Shown here: positions 11,935 through 23,900 of the stretch, piece by piece
Layout: each line of letters starts with the position of its first letter
How positions within the stretch are numbered: position 1 is the stretch's first letter
Source: Botryotinia globosa
Taxonomy: Eukaryota > Ascomycota > Leotiomycetes > Helotiales > Sclerotiniaceae
Direction of reading: 5' to 3'
Length of the DNA: 64,000 nt
Assembly: GCA_014898425.1 (NCBI GenBank)
Contig: RCSZ01000015.1
Location: forward strand, 1,178,001-1,242,000
Translations under genes and position numbers: made by a program
Notes under the pieces: generated by a model
Told to the model about the DNA's origin: nothing
What the model saw: only the letters and a program-made list of their open reading frames with translations
The model's database searches: none

Positions 11935-12612
11935 TTACTCCCCTGCCTCCCCTGCCTCCCCTGCCTCTCTCAACTCCTCTTCAGCATGAATATCAACAGG
12001 ACGTATCACACCATGAAGTAATCTGCAACCCATAATTCCAAATTTGACCAGAACGCAGACAACTAAAACCAAAAACACGCAAAGAAATAAATCTCCAACA
12101 AAATCTTGCAAACAGGCCCTATTATGATTAACCCGGATCGATTCACTTCCCCAGAAAAATCCAACAACGCTTCCAAAACCCGAAACAGATCGTACCGCTG
12201 TATTCAAAGCACCAAGACCATACCCACTCATCGCAGCACTCTGCAAATATGCAAACAAACTTCTGCTAGCGACGTTACCGAAGATGCTCTGAGATATTGA
12301 CGCAATGGATACTGTGAGAATGTCAGCTTCAGATTATAGTTCCAAAAAATTCCAGGCTTACTTACCTGCTCTCGGCCCGAGACGAGCAAAACCTAACATA
12401 TAGAGAAATGGGCCACCTACTGCAGCCGGGGTGAAGAAAGTGACTATATTGAGGACATGGAATGCGGATCTGAATGGGTGTTCTTGGACGTAGGACATGA
12501 TGTTTTCGGAGAGTGTTGGAGGAGGTTGATTGCACTTTTTGATGGCTTGATAGAGAGAGATAGAAACGATTGCTACTAGGAGCAATGTGATAGGGTTGAG
12601 GAATCGAGACAT
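11935..12612 (-). CDS. IFI6/IFI27 (ISG12)-like membrane protein, copy A
   Basis: Two exons, 12612-12366 and 12311-11935, with a 54-bp intron, give 207 residues. The domain matches the interferon-inducible 6-16 (Ifi-6-16) family: a hydrophobic helix FFTPAAVGGPFLYMLGF, a GPRAG turn, then a small-residue helical half with LFAYLQSAAMSGYGL. An N-terminal hydrophobic segment (ITLLLVAIVSISLY, residues 8-21) may be a signal anchor. A second strong span (LFLCVFLVLVVCVLV) lies in the C-terminal extension. The extension ends in an Ala-Gly-Glu triplet repeat from a 9-bp DNA repeat. Animal relatives are small mitochondrial or ER membrane proteins linked to cell death (family knowledge); the fungal role is unknown. 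It lacks the helical repeat of copies B and C. Confidence 0.8.
11938..11966. repeat. 9-bp coding minisatellite
   Basis: Three consecutive CCTGCCTCC-type units encode the Gly-Glu-Ala repeat at the extreme C-terminus of IFI6/IFI27-like copy A. Unit number is likely to vary between strains. Confidence 0.8.
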
Positions 12613-13094
12613 TTTTAGCGTTTTGTAAAAGTTGAGATGGTTTGAAGTATGAAGGAAGTTTGAAAGACTCAATTGTAGTTTGAAAATGATATTTATTTTA
12701 TATTGGAAGTGAAGGCGAAAGAACTCGGTAGATTTCGAGAGAGTGTTCCATAGGTAGAAGCAAACTATTAGCGTAATTTCAGTGGCTGGTGACCTTCTTT
12801 TCTTATTTGTTGTTTTGCTATTTTCAATACTACCTGGAATTTGCAGAATGTACCAAAATTGCTTCTTACTGGGCTGGTAAGGAAGTGAAATGTTCCAGGT
12901 TATTCGTGATTCAGCAACTAGCATATTTAGATGTAGACAGCTGCATAGCTGACAAACGAAAGAGAAAGGTTCATTATGTAATATCAAACGGCCTGTCTTC
13001 CTAGACTAGACCATGACAGAACCTTTTGCTGCTGACTTTTTCAAAGCTGCTTTCATCATGCTCCACGGCGTTGCCTTCCCCTCAGATGTTCAGT
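12613..13094. other. Promoter-containing spacer between IFI6/IFI27-like copies A and B
   Basis: About 480 bp with no supported gene. It should hold the promoter of copy A and the 3' UTR of copy B. The open frame running upstream of the copy A ATG lacks a conserved start and is taken as 5' UTR. Confidence 0.55.
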
Positions 13095-13771
13095 CTACGT
13101 CGTACTATTCCCACGACTCCACTCCCAAACTGCAGCAACGAAGCTATTTGAAATAGCACCGACCTGTGTAGCCGTGTTCACAATAGGCAATCCCCAACCA
13201 CCCATGGGCGCGCTTTGAAACATTGCAAACAAACTTTTTGCCGCCACCAAACCGATTTTACTTTGCAGAAACGATGCAAAAGATGCTATCAAAAATTAGG
13301 TTCAAATAATTTGACATGTCATCTTTCTCACTTACCAGCTTGTGGTCCCGTTGAAGTGAAACCTAGTGCCCTGAGGACTAATCCACTTGCTCCAGCTGGC
13401 GTAAAGAGAACTACTCCGTTTACAATATGGAAGGCCGTTTGCCAGGGGTGTTCCAAAATCCAGTTCTTAAGTCTGTTTGGCAGATGCTCCCACTCAATTT
13501 TGTACCATTTAGCATGCCCTTCTTTCGCCTCCTTTCGAAAGGTTTCCGGAATCAATGCAAGTTCCGCGTCTGTAGGCTCTTGAATTATAACGCCATGCTC
13601 CCTGAAAGCTTTGTCGACGCCAGCTGTCCATTCCGAGCGTAGAGCTTGGAGCTCGACAAGGTCGTAAGATGAGAGATCTTGATCGGTAGAGCATTTATCA
13701 TTGCTAGTTTGAGTTGAGATAGCTGTGCTTGCTACGAGAAGCCAGGTCATGAATTTGGAGAGCAGTACCAT
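13095..13771 (-). CDS. IFI6/IFI27 (ISG12)-like membrane protein, copy B
   Basis: Two exons, 13771-13336 and 13285-13095, with a 50-bp intron, give 208 residues. An N-terminal hydrophobic segment (TWLLVASTAIS) resembles a signal peptide. Residues about 48-95 form one charged helical unit (EWTAGVDKAFREHG, later KEGHAKWYKIEW). It is followed by HPWQTAFHIVNGVVLFTPAGASGLVLRALGF in two parts (HPWQTAFHIVNG, VVLFTPAGASG), the GPQAG turn and ASFLQSKIGLVAAKSLFAMFQ, the typical 6-16 core. The intron falls inside the last Gly codon of GPQAG in phase 1, exactly as in copies A and C. It is tandem with A and C on one strand, which points to local duplication. Function is unknown; membrane insertion is likely. 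Confidence 0.82.
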
Positions 13772-14537
13772 GATCGTAGTAGGTGTAAAGATTCAAGCCA
13801 GAGAAAAATAGTTCATAGGAACTGGTCTAGACGTGTTTTCTTGAATCAAACGAAACTGGACAAACAAAGAATCAGACGTGCAAGCGAATGTTTTATGGCG
13901 TCAAAAACAAGAAAAAGTAAGGTTACTTCGTCCTGTTTCTAGCCTCATGCGTGTTCACGATTAGACGATCTCCACGTGGGTGAGAAAAGTGGCAACCAAT
14001 CACTAAATTAGAGTTACATTCTGGAAGATCCTGAAATTTTGATAGAGTAAGATGATATACTGTGTTTGAATGTGGATTGACATAGAATATATCGAAGATT
14101 GAATAGTTTGAATATATCTATTCAGCTTATAATCTGAACTAATTGTTATCTGATCAGATATAAAACGCTGAAGAATGTTTGCATTTTGTGTCCCTATTTG
14201 CGATAGCATATATTGACTCCCTAGATAGTCTCGTTCTTCCACAAGATCGTAAGCAGCCAAGAGATCTCATTGGTTGATAATCTGAGTCTCAGCAGAATAA
14301 CCGCCGGAAACGCCAGCAGCTACTGAGACTATCCAGGTTTCTCAATTTTGAAAATTATGATCAATATGTCTTTCTCAGTCCTTTTTGTCGGTTAAGATAA
14401 ATAACGTCGGGATATATTTCAAGGGAGGGAGAAGGGTTCAGGAGAGCGGGAATTGGCCCATGAAACCTGCAATGTCCGAATAACAGCGTGAGATTGAAAC
14501 TTTGGTACTAACGATACTATCGACTTCGAGTATAAAT
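13772..14537. other. Spacer between IFI6/IFI27-like copies B and C
   Basis: About 770 bp with no supported gene or repeat. It should contain the promoter of copy B and the 3' UTR of copy C. Confidence 0.55.
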
Positions 14538-15394
14538 TCACAGCTTCGAAGTAAATTTCCTACTTGTATTCCGCGATCCCCACATCTCACCAAAAAGACT
14601 ACTTGCAGCAACAAAAAGTTTTGTTACCAGCTCTACAGCAGTAGCTCCATATCCTCCCATGACGGCACTTTGAGCATGGTCATATACGTCCTTCGCACTG
14701 ACCGTGCCATATTTTCTCTGTAATATCGATGCAAATGAAGCTATTCAGAAAGTTAGCGCCATAACTATTTGGGGACTGCCTACATACCAGCCCTTGGACC
14801 TTTGCCCGAAAATCCTAAAACCCATAGAATCGGACCACTAGATGCAGCTGGAGCAAAGAATACGATCCCATTCACAACATAAAATGCTTTTTGATATGGA
14901 TGTGCCTTAATCCAAATTTGTATGTCCACCGCCAGTTTGTTCCATTCGACCTGATAGACTTTTGCATGCGCCTTCTCGACCTCATCACAAAATTCAGGAG
15001 GGAAATCTGTATAAGTTGCTTGTGCAGTTCTCCTGAGTGCAATACCGTGTTTCTTGAAGGCGTCAACAACACCAATAGTCCACTCGGCGGCGCGTTCTTG
15101 GAATTCCATATCTTCTGGGGAGGAAATTGCATCCACGAGGCGACCATGCACCTTCTCCACTTTATTCCGAATTTCTGGAGGCATCTGTGCATAGGTTGCT
15201 TCCATCGAATCTTTGAGTGCGGTACCGTGTTTCTTGAAAGCCTCCACGGCACCGCCAATATCTTGAAATCCAATCTTTTGAAGGGAAGAAAGTGCTTGCG
15301 CGAGGGGGGGACTATTCCTTGTGGCTTCAGTGGGGGCAGCCGCAATTTCTGCGAGAGTCTGGGCCCAGGCAGCGATGTCTCGAAAAGAAGCCAT
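14538..15394 (-). CDS. IFI6/IFI27 (ISG12)-like membrane protein, copy C, with duplicated helical repeat
   Basis: Two exons, 15394-14788 and 14740-14538, with a 47-bp intron, give 269 residues. The C-terminal half carries the 6-16 core: AFYVVNGIVFFAPAASSGPI, GPRAG at 199-203, then ASFASILQRKYG and HAQSAVMGGYGAT. The N-terminal half holds two copies of a helical unit spaced by exactly 60 residues: VEAFKKHGTAL...ATYAQMPPE at about 50-73, and VDAFKKHGIAL...ATYTDFPPE at about 110-133. Each is followed by a VEK.H motif. Copy B has one related unit and copy A none. There is no signal peptide. The repeat may be a regulatory or interaction module in front of the membrane domain, which is inference. 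Exon 2 is not in any long open frame of its own; I placed it from the shared splice phase and the conserved core. Confidence 0.8.
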
Positions 15395-16425
15395 AGCTGG
15401 TCGTAGAGTTTGATTCGTACAAAGTGAAATGTTTTCAGATATCTTGATCTTTAGATTGTAGAAGAGAATCAGGAGTCACAAAAGTCAATGGTAACTTTTA
15501 AAGGGATGGAATCGTGTCAATGAAAGTATAAAAAGTAAAAGATTTCGCTTCTGCTGCACCATCTACACGTCTACTCCGCCGCGTAGCGGTAGCCACCGCT
15601 CAGAACCCAGCTTTGTCTCATGTCTCGAATATTCTCTCTTAAAAGCGTATCTCTAATCCCTTCTCCGGATGGCTCAGTGTTGTGACAGTGTGGGGGCAGG
15701 AGAAGAGGCGGTGGGAGGGAGGGATTTTGTGCATTCTCACATTGTCTGCATAGTATCATTCGAATAGACCAACACATGACATGACAACAGTGTATAGTGG
15801 ATAGTGGATGACACTATTTAGGATCACAATGCTTTCCCAGACACCTCAGTGTTTGCTACCTCTATACAATCTAACAAACCCCTATTTGGTTTTGACAGTA
15901 TTCATTTGATTGGTAACAAGAACAGCTGGACGACGCACTTGCAGAACCCGAGGATCGGCGTGATAAGCAGAGTCTTTGAGGCGAAAAACTGGTATCGATT
16001 CAAGCAAGTCATGCATCTGATTCGGTGAGTTTCACGTAAATATGAAAACGCAGTCGTTGAACAAAATTATGACTGAAGTGAGGTGGTGGTGGTGGACTGG
16101 TGGTGAGTTGGAACTACCAGGTGGCGCTCCAAGCTTCCGCGTCCCCGCATCGCGCCTGCAACGCGATCCTAGGGAAATTTATGATCTCAATGAACCACAG
16201 CTCAGTTGCTACCTACACATGTCATGTTTGGCTGATGCGCCCTAGAGAACGAATATGCTGTGAATCAAATGTGCCGTTTTGAGTTGTTAGGTACTATTCT
16301 ATTGTTATATTACGAATTGGTAGATTGGCTGGCGGGTAAAAAGAAAAGCCAGTATGAGGAACCACTACACTCCACTGGGATTTCGGAGTTTGCTGATTGT
16401 GAAAAAGATCTAATCCTCAGCCAAG
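15395..16425. other. Intergenic between divergent genes
   Basis: About 1 kb between IFI6/IFI27-like copy C and GCP4, so both promoters should be here. Small open frames lack family features. A GGTGGT run lies near 16083-16104. Confidence 0.6.
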
Positions 16426-18717
16426 ATGCTCCACGAAATACTCCTCTCCCTCTCGGGACATCCTTCTCCGCTCCTCACTGCCGATAACACATCTTCATCC
16501 TCCATCCTATCCCCCTCCGAAAAGTCCCTCCTCTCCTCTGTCGCCCATTTGAGTGATCTTCACTGCAAGCTCCTCGCGCACACAAATACTATATCCTCGA
16601 AGCACTCTTCGAGTATCTGCCAAGCTGTCGCTACATCTATAAGCACCGTCCATCTTGCAAGCTTTCAACGCAAGGTGCTTGAGGTCGAGAATGGCATTTT
16701 GCGCAAAGATGCTGGGAGTGTTGGTGCATACAATATTGTGCCGTTGACATTTATCGTGGAGAAGTTCTCTGGCTGGACGAGGCGAATGGAATGGTTCTTG
16801 GAGATTGTGGACTTTATGATGCAAGATGTTGGTGGAAAGAAGTGTAGTGGGGCAATGGTGATTGATAGGTTATGCAATGCTATACAGACAGGATATGCGG
16901 ACATAGAAGAGGCGGCATTGAGTCTGGTGAAGGTTGCGCAGACAGCTTGGCTGAAGCAGGTATCGGCCTGGATTCTATATGGGCGGTTACCATGTTTTGG
17001 ACGAGGTGACTTTTTTGTACAAGAAGACGATTCACATGTATGTTTCCATGCTTCACAACTATGGGAGACGAACAACTGACTGGTCGGATCATAGGATTAC
17101 ATGAACGTTAAAGAGTTGTTACCGGCGTTCGTGTCAGATTCTACCGCATCATCGCTTCTTTTCATTGGACGATCCTTGAATCATATTCGAGTTAAGGGCA
17201 TCTCATCTGCGTCCTCTCCGGAGCTTGACCTATTATCATCTCACTTGCGACAGTTATCAACAATAAAATTCCCAATAAATGGCGCCAATTTCGCACGAGT
17301 CATAGCCGCCATACGTCTTTCTCTATCTCAAACTACTTTACAAAAGTTGCTACCCTTAAGCAAAGTAATTGAGGCCTTGACTTTATTAAGGGAATTTTTT
17401 CTGCTTGGCAGAGGAGAATTTGCCATAGCGTTGATATCTGAGGCTGATGAAAAGATCCGTTCAAGATGGAGAAGGTCTGACACTTTAGGGTATGAGAAAA
17501 AGGATGGCCTGGGCAACATCGTCGTCAAGGAAGGGGAAGTGACTGCAGTTCTTGCTAGGACCTGGGCTGCAATGGGCGCACAAAAGGGTCAAAATGATGA
17601 GGAGGATGATGACGATTTGCTTGAACTGGCAAGAGACCTTGTTCAGTTGAATATAATGAAAGGGAATTCGAATACGCCAGGAAAGACCAACTTGAGAGCT
17701 TCGCAATCTTCTCTAATTGTTTCCACCCCTTTCCGAAACCTCTTACTTTCCGTTCCCGTGGCCCTTACACTTCACATTCCTTCACCATTAGATCTGTTCC
17801 TTACTCCATCTGATAACCAGATGTATTCCAGCATTAATGCTTATCTTTTAGCAGTTCACAGGGCCCATCTACGGCTCACTAATCTTTGGAAGATAACTTC
17901 GTTACGTCGCGATCATCCTGCACCTCCAGGTCCACCTTTGGGTAGTTCGACTCTTGGGCGACAAAAGGTTCTTACACTTCGAGCTAGAGCTAAGGAGCGT
18001 TCCCATACTATGCGCAGCGTATGGGCAACGGGTAGCGCTGCAGTCTTCTTCCTAGGCGAGACAGAAGCATACCTTCAAGGCGAAGTTGTGCAAGGCACTT
18101 GGTTAGGCTTCACAGCTTGGCTCACAGGAGAAACGCGTGCATCAAGATCCCACGATGAAGATGAAGATATCTGGTTGCAGGCTGCCAATCAATCAACGTC
18201 GAGGAATGCTAGTCACAATCATGATCCTCAAACACTTGCAGATGCACATAGGAGATACCTCACCGCTCTCGCATCCAATCTCCTTTTAACCACTTCATCA
18301 TTTACGGATCCACTATATTATCTACTCCAACAAATTGATCATCTAGTCGCTCTTGTCCACCGTATCCACTCTGTTTGGCAATCTCTTGATCTCGAGGCTG
18401 ATGAAGGAGTGGTAGATGCATTCTCTGACTTTCACAAAGAGGAGCAAGATATCAAAGAACAACTTGGCACAATTGCAACACGTGTAAAGGACGCAATTGA
18501 AGAACTAGTCAAAACTCTACGAGACATAGATCAAGATAAAAATGGCTGGGACAGTGGATATGAGGAGTTGGTCTTGGGAGAGGAAGGTGCATACGTCCCA
18601 GCTAAGGTCGGCAGAGTAGACAGACTGCTGATGAAGCTTGATTTTGGAGGTTGGTTCGATAAGAGAGGTAATGGGGAAACAGGAGATGTTTTTTATGATT
18701 TTGTTGATGATGAATAA
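16426..18717 (+). CDS. GCP4: Gamma-tubulin complex component 4 (Spc97/Spc98 family)
   Basis: Two exons, 16426-17037 and 17095-18717, with a 57-bp phase-0 intron, give 744 residues. The start MLHEILLSLSGHPSPLL parallels the usual GCP4 N-terminus, which supports this ATG. Family-type segments follow: FIVEKFSGWTRRMEWFLEIVDF (as FIVEKFSGWTRR and MEWFLEIVDF), LLPAFVSDSTASSLLFIGRSLN (as LLPAFVSDSTA and LLFIGRSLN), and LREFFLLGRGEF. C-terminal GRIP2-like helices include HLRLTNLWK and VWATGSAAVFFLGETEAYLQ. The protein ends with LLMKLDFGGWF. GCP4 helps assemble the gamma-tubulin ring complex that nucleates microtubules at spindle pole bodies. An acidic insert (NDEEDDDD) is present. Length fits the family. 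Confidence 0.92.
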
Positions 18718-19099
18718 TGAATTAATCGTCATTTTATTTGAAATTCCGGGGCAGGGGATGGAGGAAGGGACAATACCCAGGCGTTTAGGCACGAATTATA
18801 CCATTTTAGAATTACAATTAAGTGGATCGGTCACAATTGATCCTAAAACTCAACTTCCAGGAGCACGATCTTGTATTGAATTTAAGCTGGGACACAAATC
18901 TTCCCTACGAAATAGCACACTCAATGCAGCTGCCCTTGGAGGAAGCAAGGTAGGAAAGGTAGTGCCTTTACCGTTCGTTGCTCCTCCTTGATCCTCCCTT
19001 TTCACTCGTATTTACCTCATCACTTTTTCGACTCTCGATTTCTCGTGAGAATTCCGAGCTAGAACTTAAATTTGTTCACCAGTCAATCTTCTATGCTAC
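18718..19099. other. Intergenic between convergent ends
   Basis: About 380 bp between the GCP4 stop and the stop of the adenylation pseudogene. I see no gene or element. Confidence 0.6.
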
Positions 19100-20940
19100 T
19101 TAGAGACTCTCTAGCTCCTGTGCATACAATTCCATAGCTCTAGCCCGCTGAATAGAACCTTTTGGGTTTCTCGGAAGGGGTTTCTGTGGGTTGGCAATAA
19201 TGATGCATTCCTTCCACACCCAAGCTTCCTCTCGGTATTTCTCATTGATACCATTAACAACAATCCAAATTTCTTCAATCAGCCTTTCTCTGTAGCCAAG
19301 CCCCGTCGCATTCACGCTATCTTTCAGATCAACAATAAGGGACGTTTTCGTTGCAAATCTCTCGTTGAAAGACTTTCCAGCTGGAACCATAACTGCATCC
19401 TTGACATCAGGATGGTTTGTCTCTACATGTTCCATATATTGTGGATTGAATGGACGAGTTGCTTCATTATCCACGACCACCAAAATCATGTCGTCAGTAC
19501 GCCCACAGTACGTCCATAAACCTTTCTTCGTGGGATGAGGAGAAAATAGATCCTTTGTGGAATGATTCTTCAAATCCGGATAAAGCTTTAACACTGGTTG
19601 TTCAAACTCAGGATCGGGATTCCGCACGATGACTGCTTCATAAAGCTGGTCATCATCTGAGAAAACCCGATATTCCAAACCTGCAGCAGGATGAGTACAT
19701 TGAAATTTCCAATCTTCTGCCGGCCATTCTCCCGACTTGTAGATATTTGGAAATGGAGATGTTTCTGTAGATCCATTCGAATTCCGGAATTTGATTTTAG
19801 CGGTTATGATATCGCCGAATTGTTGGGGTAAATCGCCGCCGCCATACCATATAGCGTCCAGTTTGCGAGAATTTAATTCTTTTAAGATTTCGGGATTGGT
19901 TGCGATCTCGTGCACCATCCATGGAGGTGCACATAGTGCGTCTACTGGCGTGTGCTTCATAATCTCGACCAGCGACGAGGCAGTAGCTCGCTTCATTGGG
20001 AGAGGGAATATGACGATGTTTTGATTGGCTAGTGATTCGGATAGTGCGTTGATGCTTGATGCCTATCCTGCAGTTAGTGCTCTGTCGACCTCGGGAGCTT
20101 TACATAACCTCAAACATGTAGTTAAATGAACTTGATATACTTGCATGAAATGGTGGAAGATTCATCAAAATCCGTGTGCCTTGGTACTCTCTCTCTCTCG
20201 ATTCAAATCCCTCGGGGGGAGCCAATTGTGCCATTCTCATATATGTAGATGCAAAATCGTGAGGATAGATAACGGGTTTCGGTAGACCGGTTGTTCCGGA
20301 TGTGTGAAGACAGGCTAGAGGTTCATTCTTCGCCTCATTGAATGTTTTGCTGAAGGGAAAGTGTTTGTAACTTTTATCTAACAGCTCGTTGATTTCTGGA
20401 ACGGTAATGGTGCGTAACTTGGGCATGCTGTCAAGTAATACGGGCACTCCTAGTGGAACAGGATCTGTAGTTGCTAGAACCTGACAGTCCAATGCGTTGA
20501 ATAGACTGATGTTTCCCTCATTACTGTTATAAGGCGAGACGAGAAGTATCTGTGAATCACATATCAATATATTTACATACAAATATCATGAAAGATACAT
20601 ACTTTATAGCCAGCTTTCACGCCTCCTAAGACCATAGTTACATATCTCAGATCATTCCAACGCATGTAACAAATAGTTGGGAAATCCTTTCCGAATCCAG
20701 AACCAAGCTGATCGGTTAACCACCACGCAATCTATTCACGGCATTTGCGAGCGCGGAATATGTGACTTTTCGAAAACCTTCAGATTAGCTGGTAGATGAG
20801 ATGGGTACTACGGCTCAGAGTGCGTTGGGTCGTGTTCGGGCCATGCCATCGATGATGTTGTTTAGAAGCTGTTTTTTTGTTGGGGCATCTTGGGCGTATT
20901 TTGGTCCCGGGTGTCCTTCGTTGAACAGTATTGTGGCCAT
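19100..20940 (-). pseudogene. Decayed NRPS-like adenylation-domain gene
   Basis: An AMP-binding domain of the fungal NRPS-like type. Recognisable parts are KAGYK, LLVSPYNS, the phosphate loop LHTSGTTGLPKP, NLPPFH, YGGGDLPQQ, GSTE, DLFSPHPTKKGLWTYCGRTDD and PRNPKGSIQR. The likely ATG is at 20940. It is broken: TGA at 20815-20817 where Trp is expected, TAA at 20785-20787 in the same frame, and a one-base shift near 20722-20731 (LRGG where RxAWWL is expected). The junction after PPFHA near 20060-20150 does not restore a clean frame. One intron (20550-20602) splices well. The frame ends about where the adenylation domain ends, so the carrier and reductase domains usual in NRPS-like reductases are missing. 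It probably makes no functional enzyme. Confidence 0.82.
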
Positions 20941-23900
20941 TATTTCTTGGTGTCTTGGGAGTAGGAGATGGAAAGCGATCGTAGAACCGAGGGTTGTGAG
21001 ATAATATACAGTGCTTAGATGTGTAACAGTTGGTACCAACAGACTATGCGATCATGCTTGGACTGCCGAACTTCCACCCCATCAACTTACTTTGGATTTG
21101 CTGACTGCGTGTTGTCAATATTTCTGGAACGAGAGCTTATTGTCGTTACTTTAGATTTCTGGACCATCTGACTGCATGAGGTACTCAAATTGTCTGCTTA
21201 GTTTCACTAAAAACGAACAATTGCTTAACCATCCGTGGATTCACGCCACATTCGCATCCTAGCACAATTAATTATCGAGTGAATTTAGCCATCCAGAATA
21301 AGTAATACATAAATAGTAATTGAAACAATGGCAAAATCGAGTTTTGTTGCATACCTTTAAATATTTTGAAACTTCTATATCCTCGGGATCGAGGTCGAAA
21401 TACCGTCAGGGTTGCTTGCTTAAGACGCGCAACAAAAACTTCGATCCCAGTGAATTTGCCAATCTAGGTCATGAAGACAACGTCACTGCGGGAGTCTTGT
21501 TGCACTTCCAGATACCTTGGAACTGTGAATCAATCTCATCCGAGAATCCAGAGTGAGGAGTTAATTTAAACCACACTCAGACACACAACTAAAGTGGTTA
21601 GTTAGCTCAAGAGTTCACCGTGGCATCGAGTATATAAGAGAGGGAATACGAAAAACACTCCTAATTTCAGCGCCCCATCAATAATCAAGCCTTATTATGT
21701 TTCGTGAAAACACTTGAGGGAGAATAGCCAAGAATCTTTGAAGTGGTCATTCGATTTACTAGATAGGAGATAGGTAACCATCTTTTGGACGCCGTTCTCC
21801 TCATTTGTTGTCGTTCATTCATATTTTACCGCCAAAGGCAGATTTTATCGTACCCACGCAATCGACAACAGAATCTTCGGGCGCTTGTCTTTATGAGTCT
21901 CTTATATTCATTTTTACAAAGAACAATGATACCACTGGGGTGAAGTGGGAAGCATCCGTGTATGGGAATGTGGGTATTACGGATTATGTCAATTCTACAA
22001 GCGAGTAGAGATACATATGTTTCGTGAATATTGAATGGGGATTCCCAATTACAGGAAGCTTCCCCCTCTTTATATGTACACTTGTTCTTATTTAAGAGTC
22101 GCGCATCAAGAAAACAGGCGGAGATTAATAAACTTCGAGGAGAAAGTGTTGGCTTGGAAGCTGATATCAGGCCCAAACGATAAACCCATGTTAGTACCTA
22201 CTGCTTCATCGGTTAAGGCATAAGGAGCTTAAGTTCAGGTAATAGTAGAAAGCACGCTGCGATATCCTTTTTCCACCAGTACGGATCAACAGAATGGATT
22301 TTGCTACTTTAATAACGAACCTTCAAATCAACTTGGTTGGAAAAGTTGGGCTGTGTACCTACCCGCCGAAGTCTACTTAGATTGCCGATCTATCGGATGG
22401 CATGAAGATGACAGCGAGTAATGTGAGATAGCGTGAGAGTTCGGTGACAAAAAGTATGGCCGTTTGATGAGAAGAGATGCTCTACTATGGTGTCACAGAA
22501 TCAAGCTGTTAGATACTCCTGAAGGTAGAAGAATGCACCTCAATTCCCATTTCAGTTTGTGCTATTCAATTGTAGTAGGTGTACATAGAGGAAGCGATGA
22601 ACTGTCTCGGAAATGGTGAAGGGCAACAAGATCATTCACCAATCTCTTTCCTTTATACAACCTTAGCCACTTCAAAATCATAATCATGGCTATTGCTATT
22701 TTTCATCTTTTTTCAACTGTAATAACGTGACTCAAGCAAGTTCACTATGAAGGATTTCAATTCAAATTTTGGGCCATAAATAAGAATTCATGCTAGTTTC
22801 CAAGTGATCTCAGTAATTCACCCCTTTTTCCTTGACATGCATCAGCCTGTTTACAATATGAATTTGAAGAAAATGTCCGCTTCAATCATACTTCGTCACA
22901 GGGGATGCGGCAGTAATTGATTTTGCCAGAAGCTGGAATCATATTTGTAGTTTCGTGAGATCAGATGCTATGGCATTTGTTGTCGTTGTCGTCTCGATGT
23001 TATCATTGACCACAAATGATAAACGTAATTCGTCTAGCTCTAGTAATAAGAGAGGACGGTTAAAGTTTGCCCAGGTGGTGGTCATCTCCAAGCAATATTT
23101 TTTGAGACCAATTAGCTACTTCAGTCCAAACGCACACGCGCAATCGGAAGAACATCGACCGTGAACGTCGAATTCAAAATCGCAATACATGATGGGTACC
23201 ACACTGCTGGATTTAGCTTTTATACTCTTTTAGAGGGTATTGAAAGCATTCCATCTACAAATGATTATAAGAACCAAAGTATATGACCTTCTTAGTGGCT
23301 GTATACAAAAGCTCTTTGAGCATTTCATCACCATGTAGGGAATGCTTGGTGGTAAGCATGGCACGTAGGTAGAATAATGACTCTTTCAAGTGTACCTGTA
23401 GGAAGAATGAATTAATTTTGCACGAGGAAATTAAGGGTTCGAGCCATGTAGGATGCAATAGAGCCCATACAGAATCTAACAATAGTCTGATAAAAGTGAC
23501 ACAGAAAACCTTTAACTGACAACAAATTGGATATCAAGGAGTCGAAATAGAAGATAGAAGATATAGTCAAATCACTATTGGCAGGTAAGCATCTACATAT
23601 CTTCCCCCGTCGATGGCGGAACGCTCGGGGATACTTACTTTGGTATAAGGTGTGTATATCAAGATAACAGGCGAGGATCAGAGGTCTAAAACTGACAAGT
23701 TCTGATCGAGACTTCAAGCCTGCGTAGTGAAAGAGCCTACACTATCTCGCTCGCCCCAAAGATCAACTGATGGAGATAGACTTCCCCAGCTTAAGCCAGA
23801 TCTAATCACGTGCTTGCTTTTCGATATGACCCATTCACTGGAGACGATGATGCTTCTCCCCATATACTACTATTCATAGCCGTGCTCACCGCTTTGGACC

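Noticed and set aside
21805..22008. ORF with protein-like ending (KNNDTTGVKWEASVYGN)
   Set aside because: It starts at TTG, has no ATG and no upstream exon that I could join; no family recognised.
23425..23460. GGTTCGAGCC motif resembling a tRNA B box
   Set aside because: No A box or cloverleaf stems at the right distance; no tRNA found in the window.
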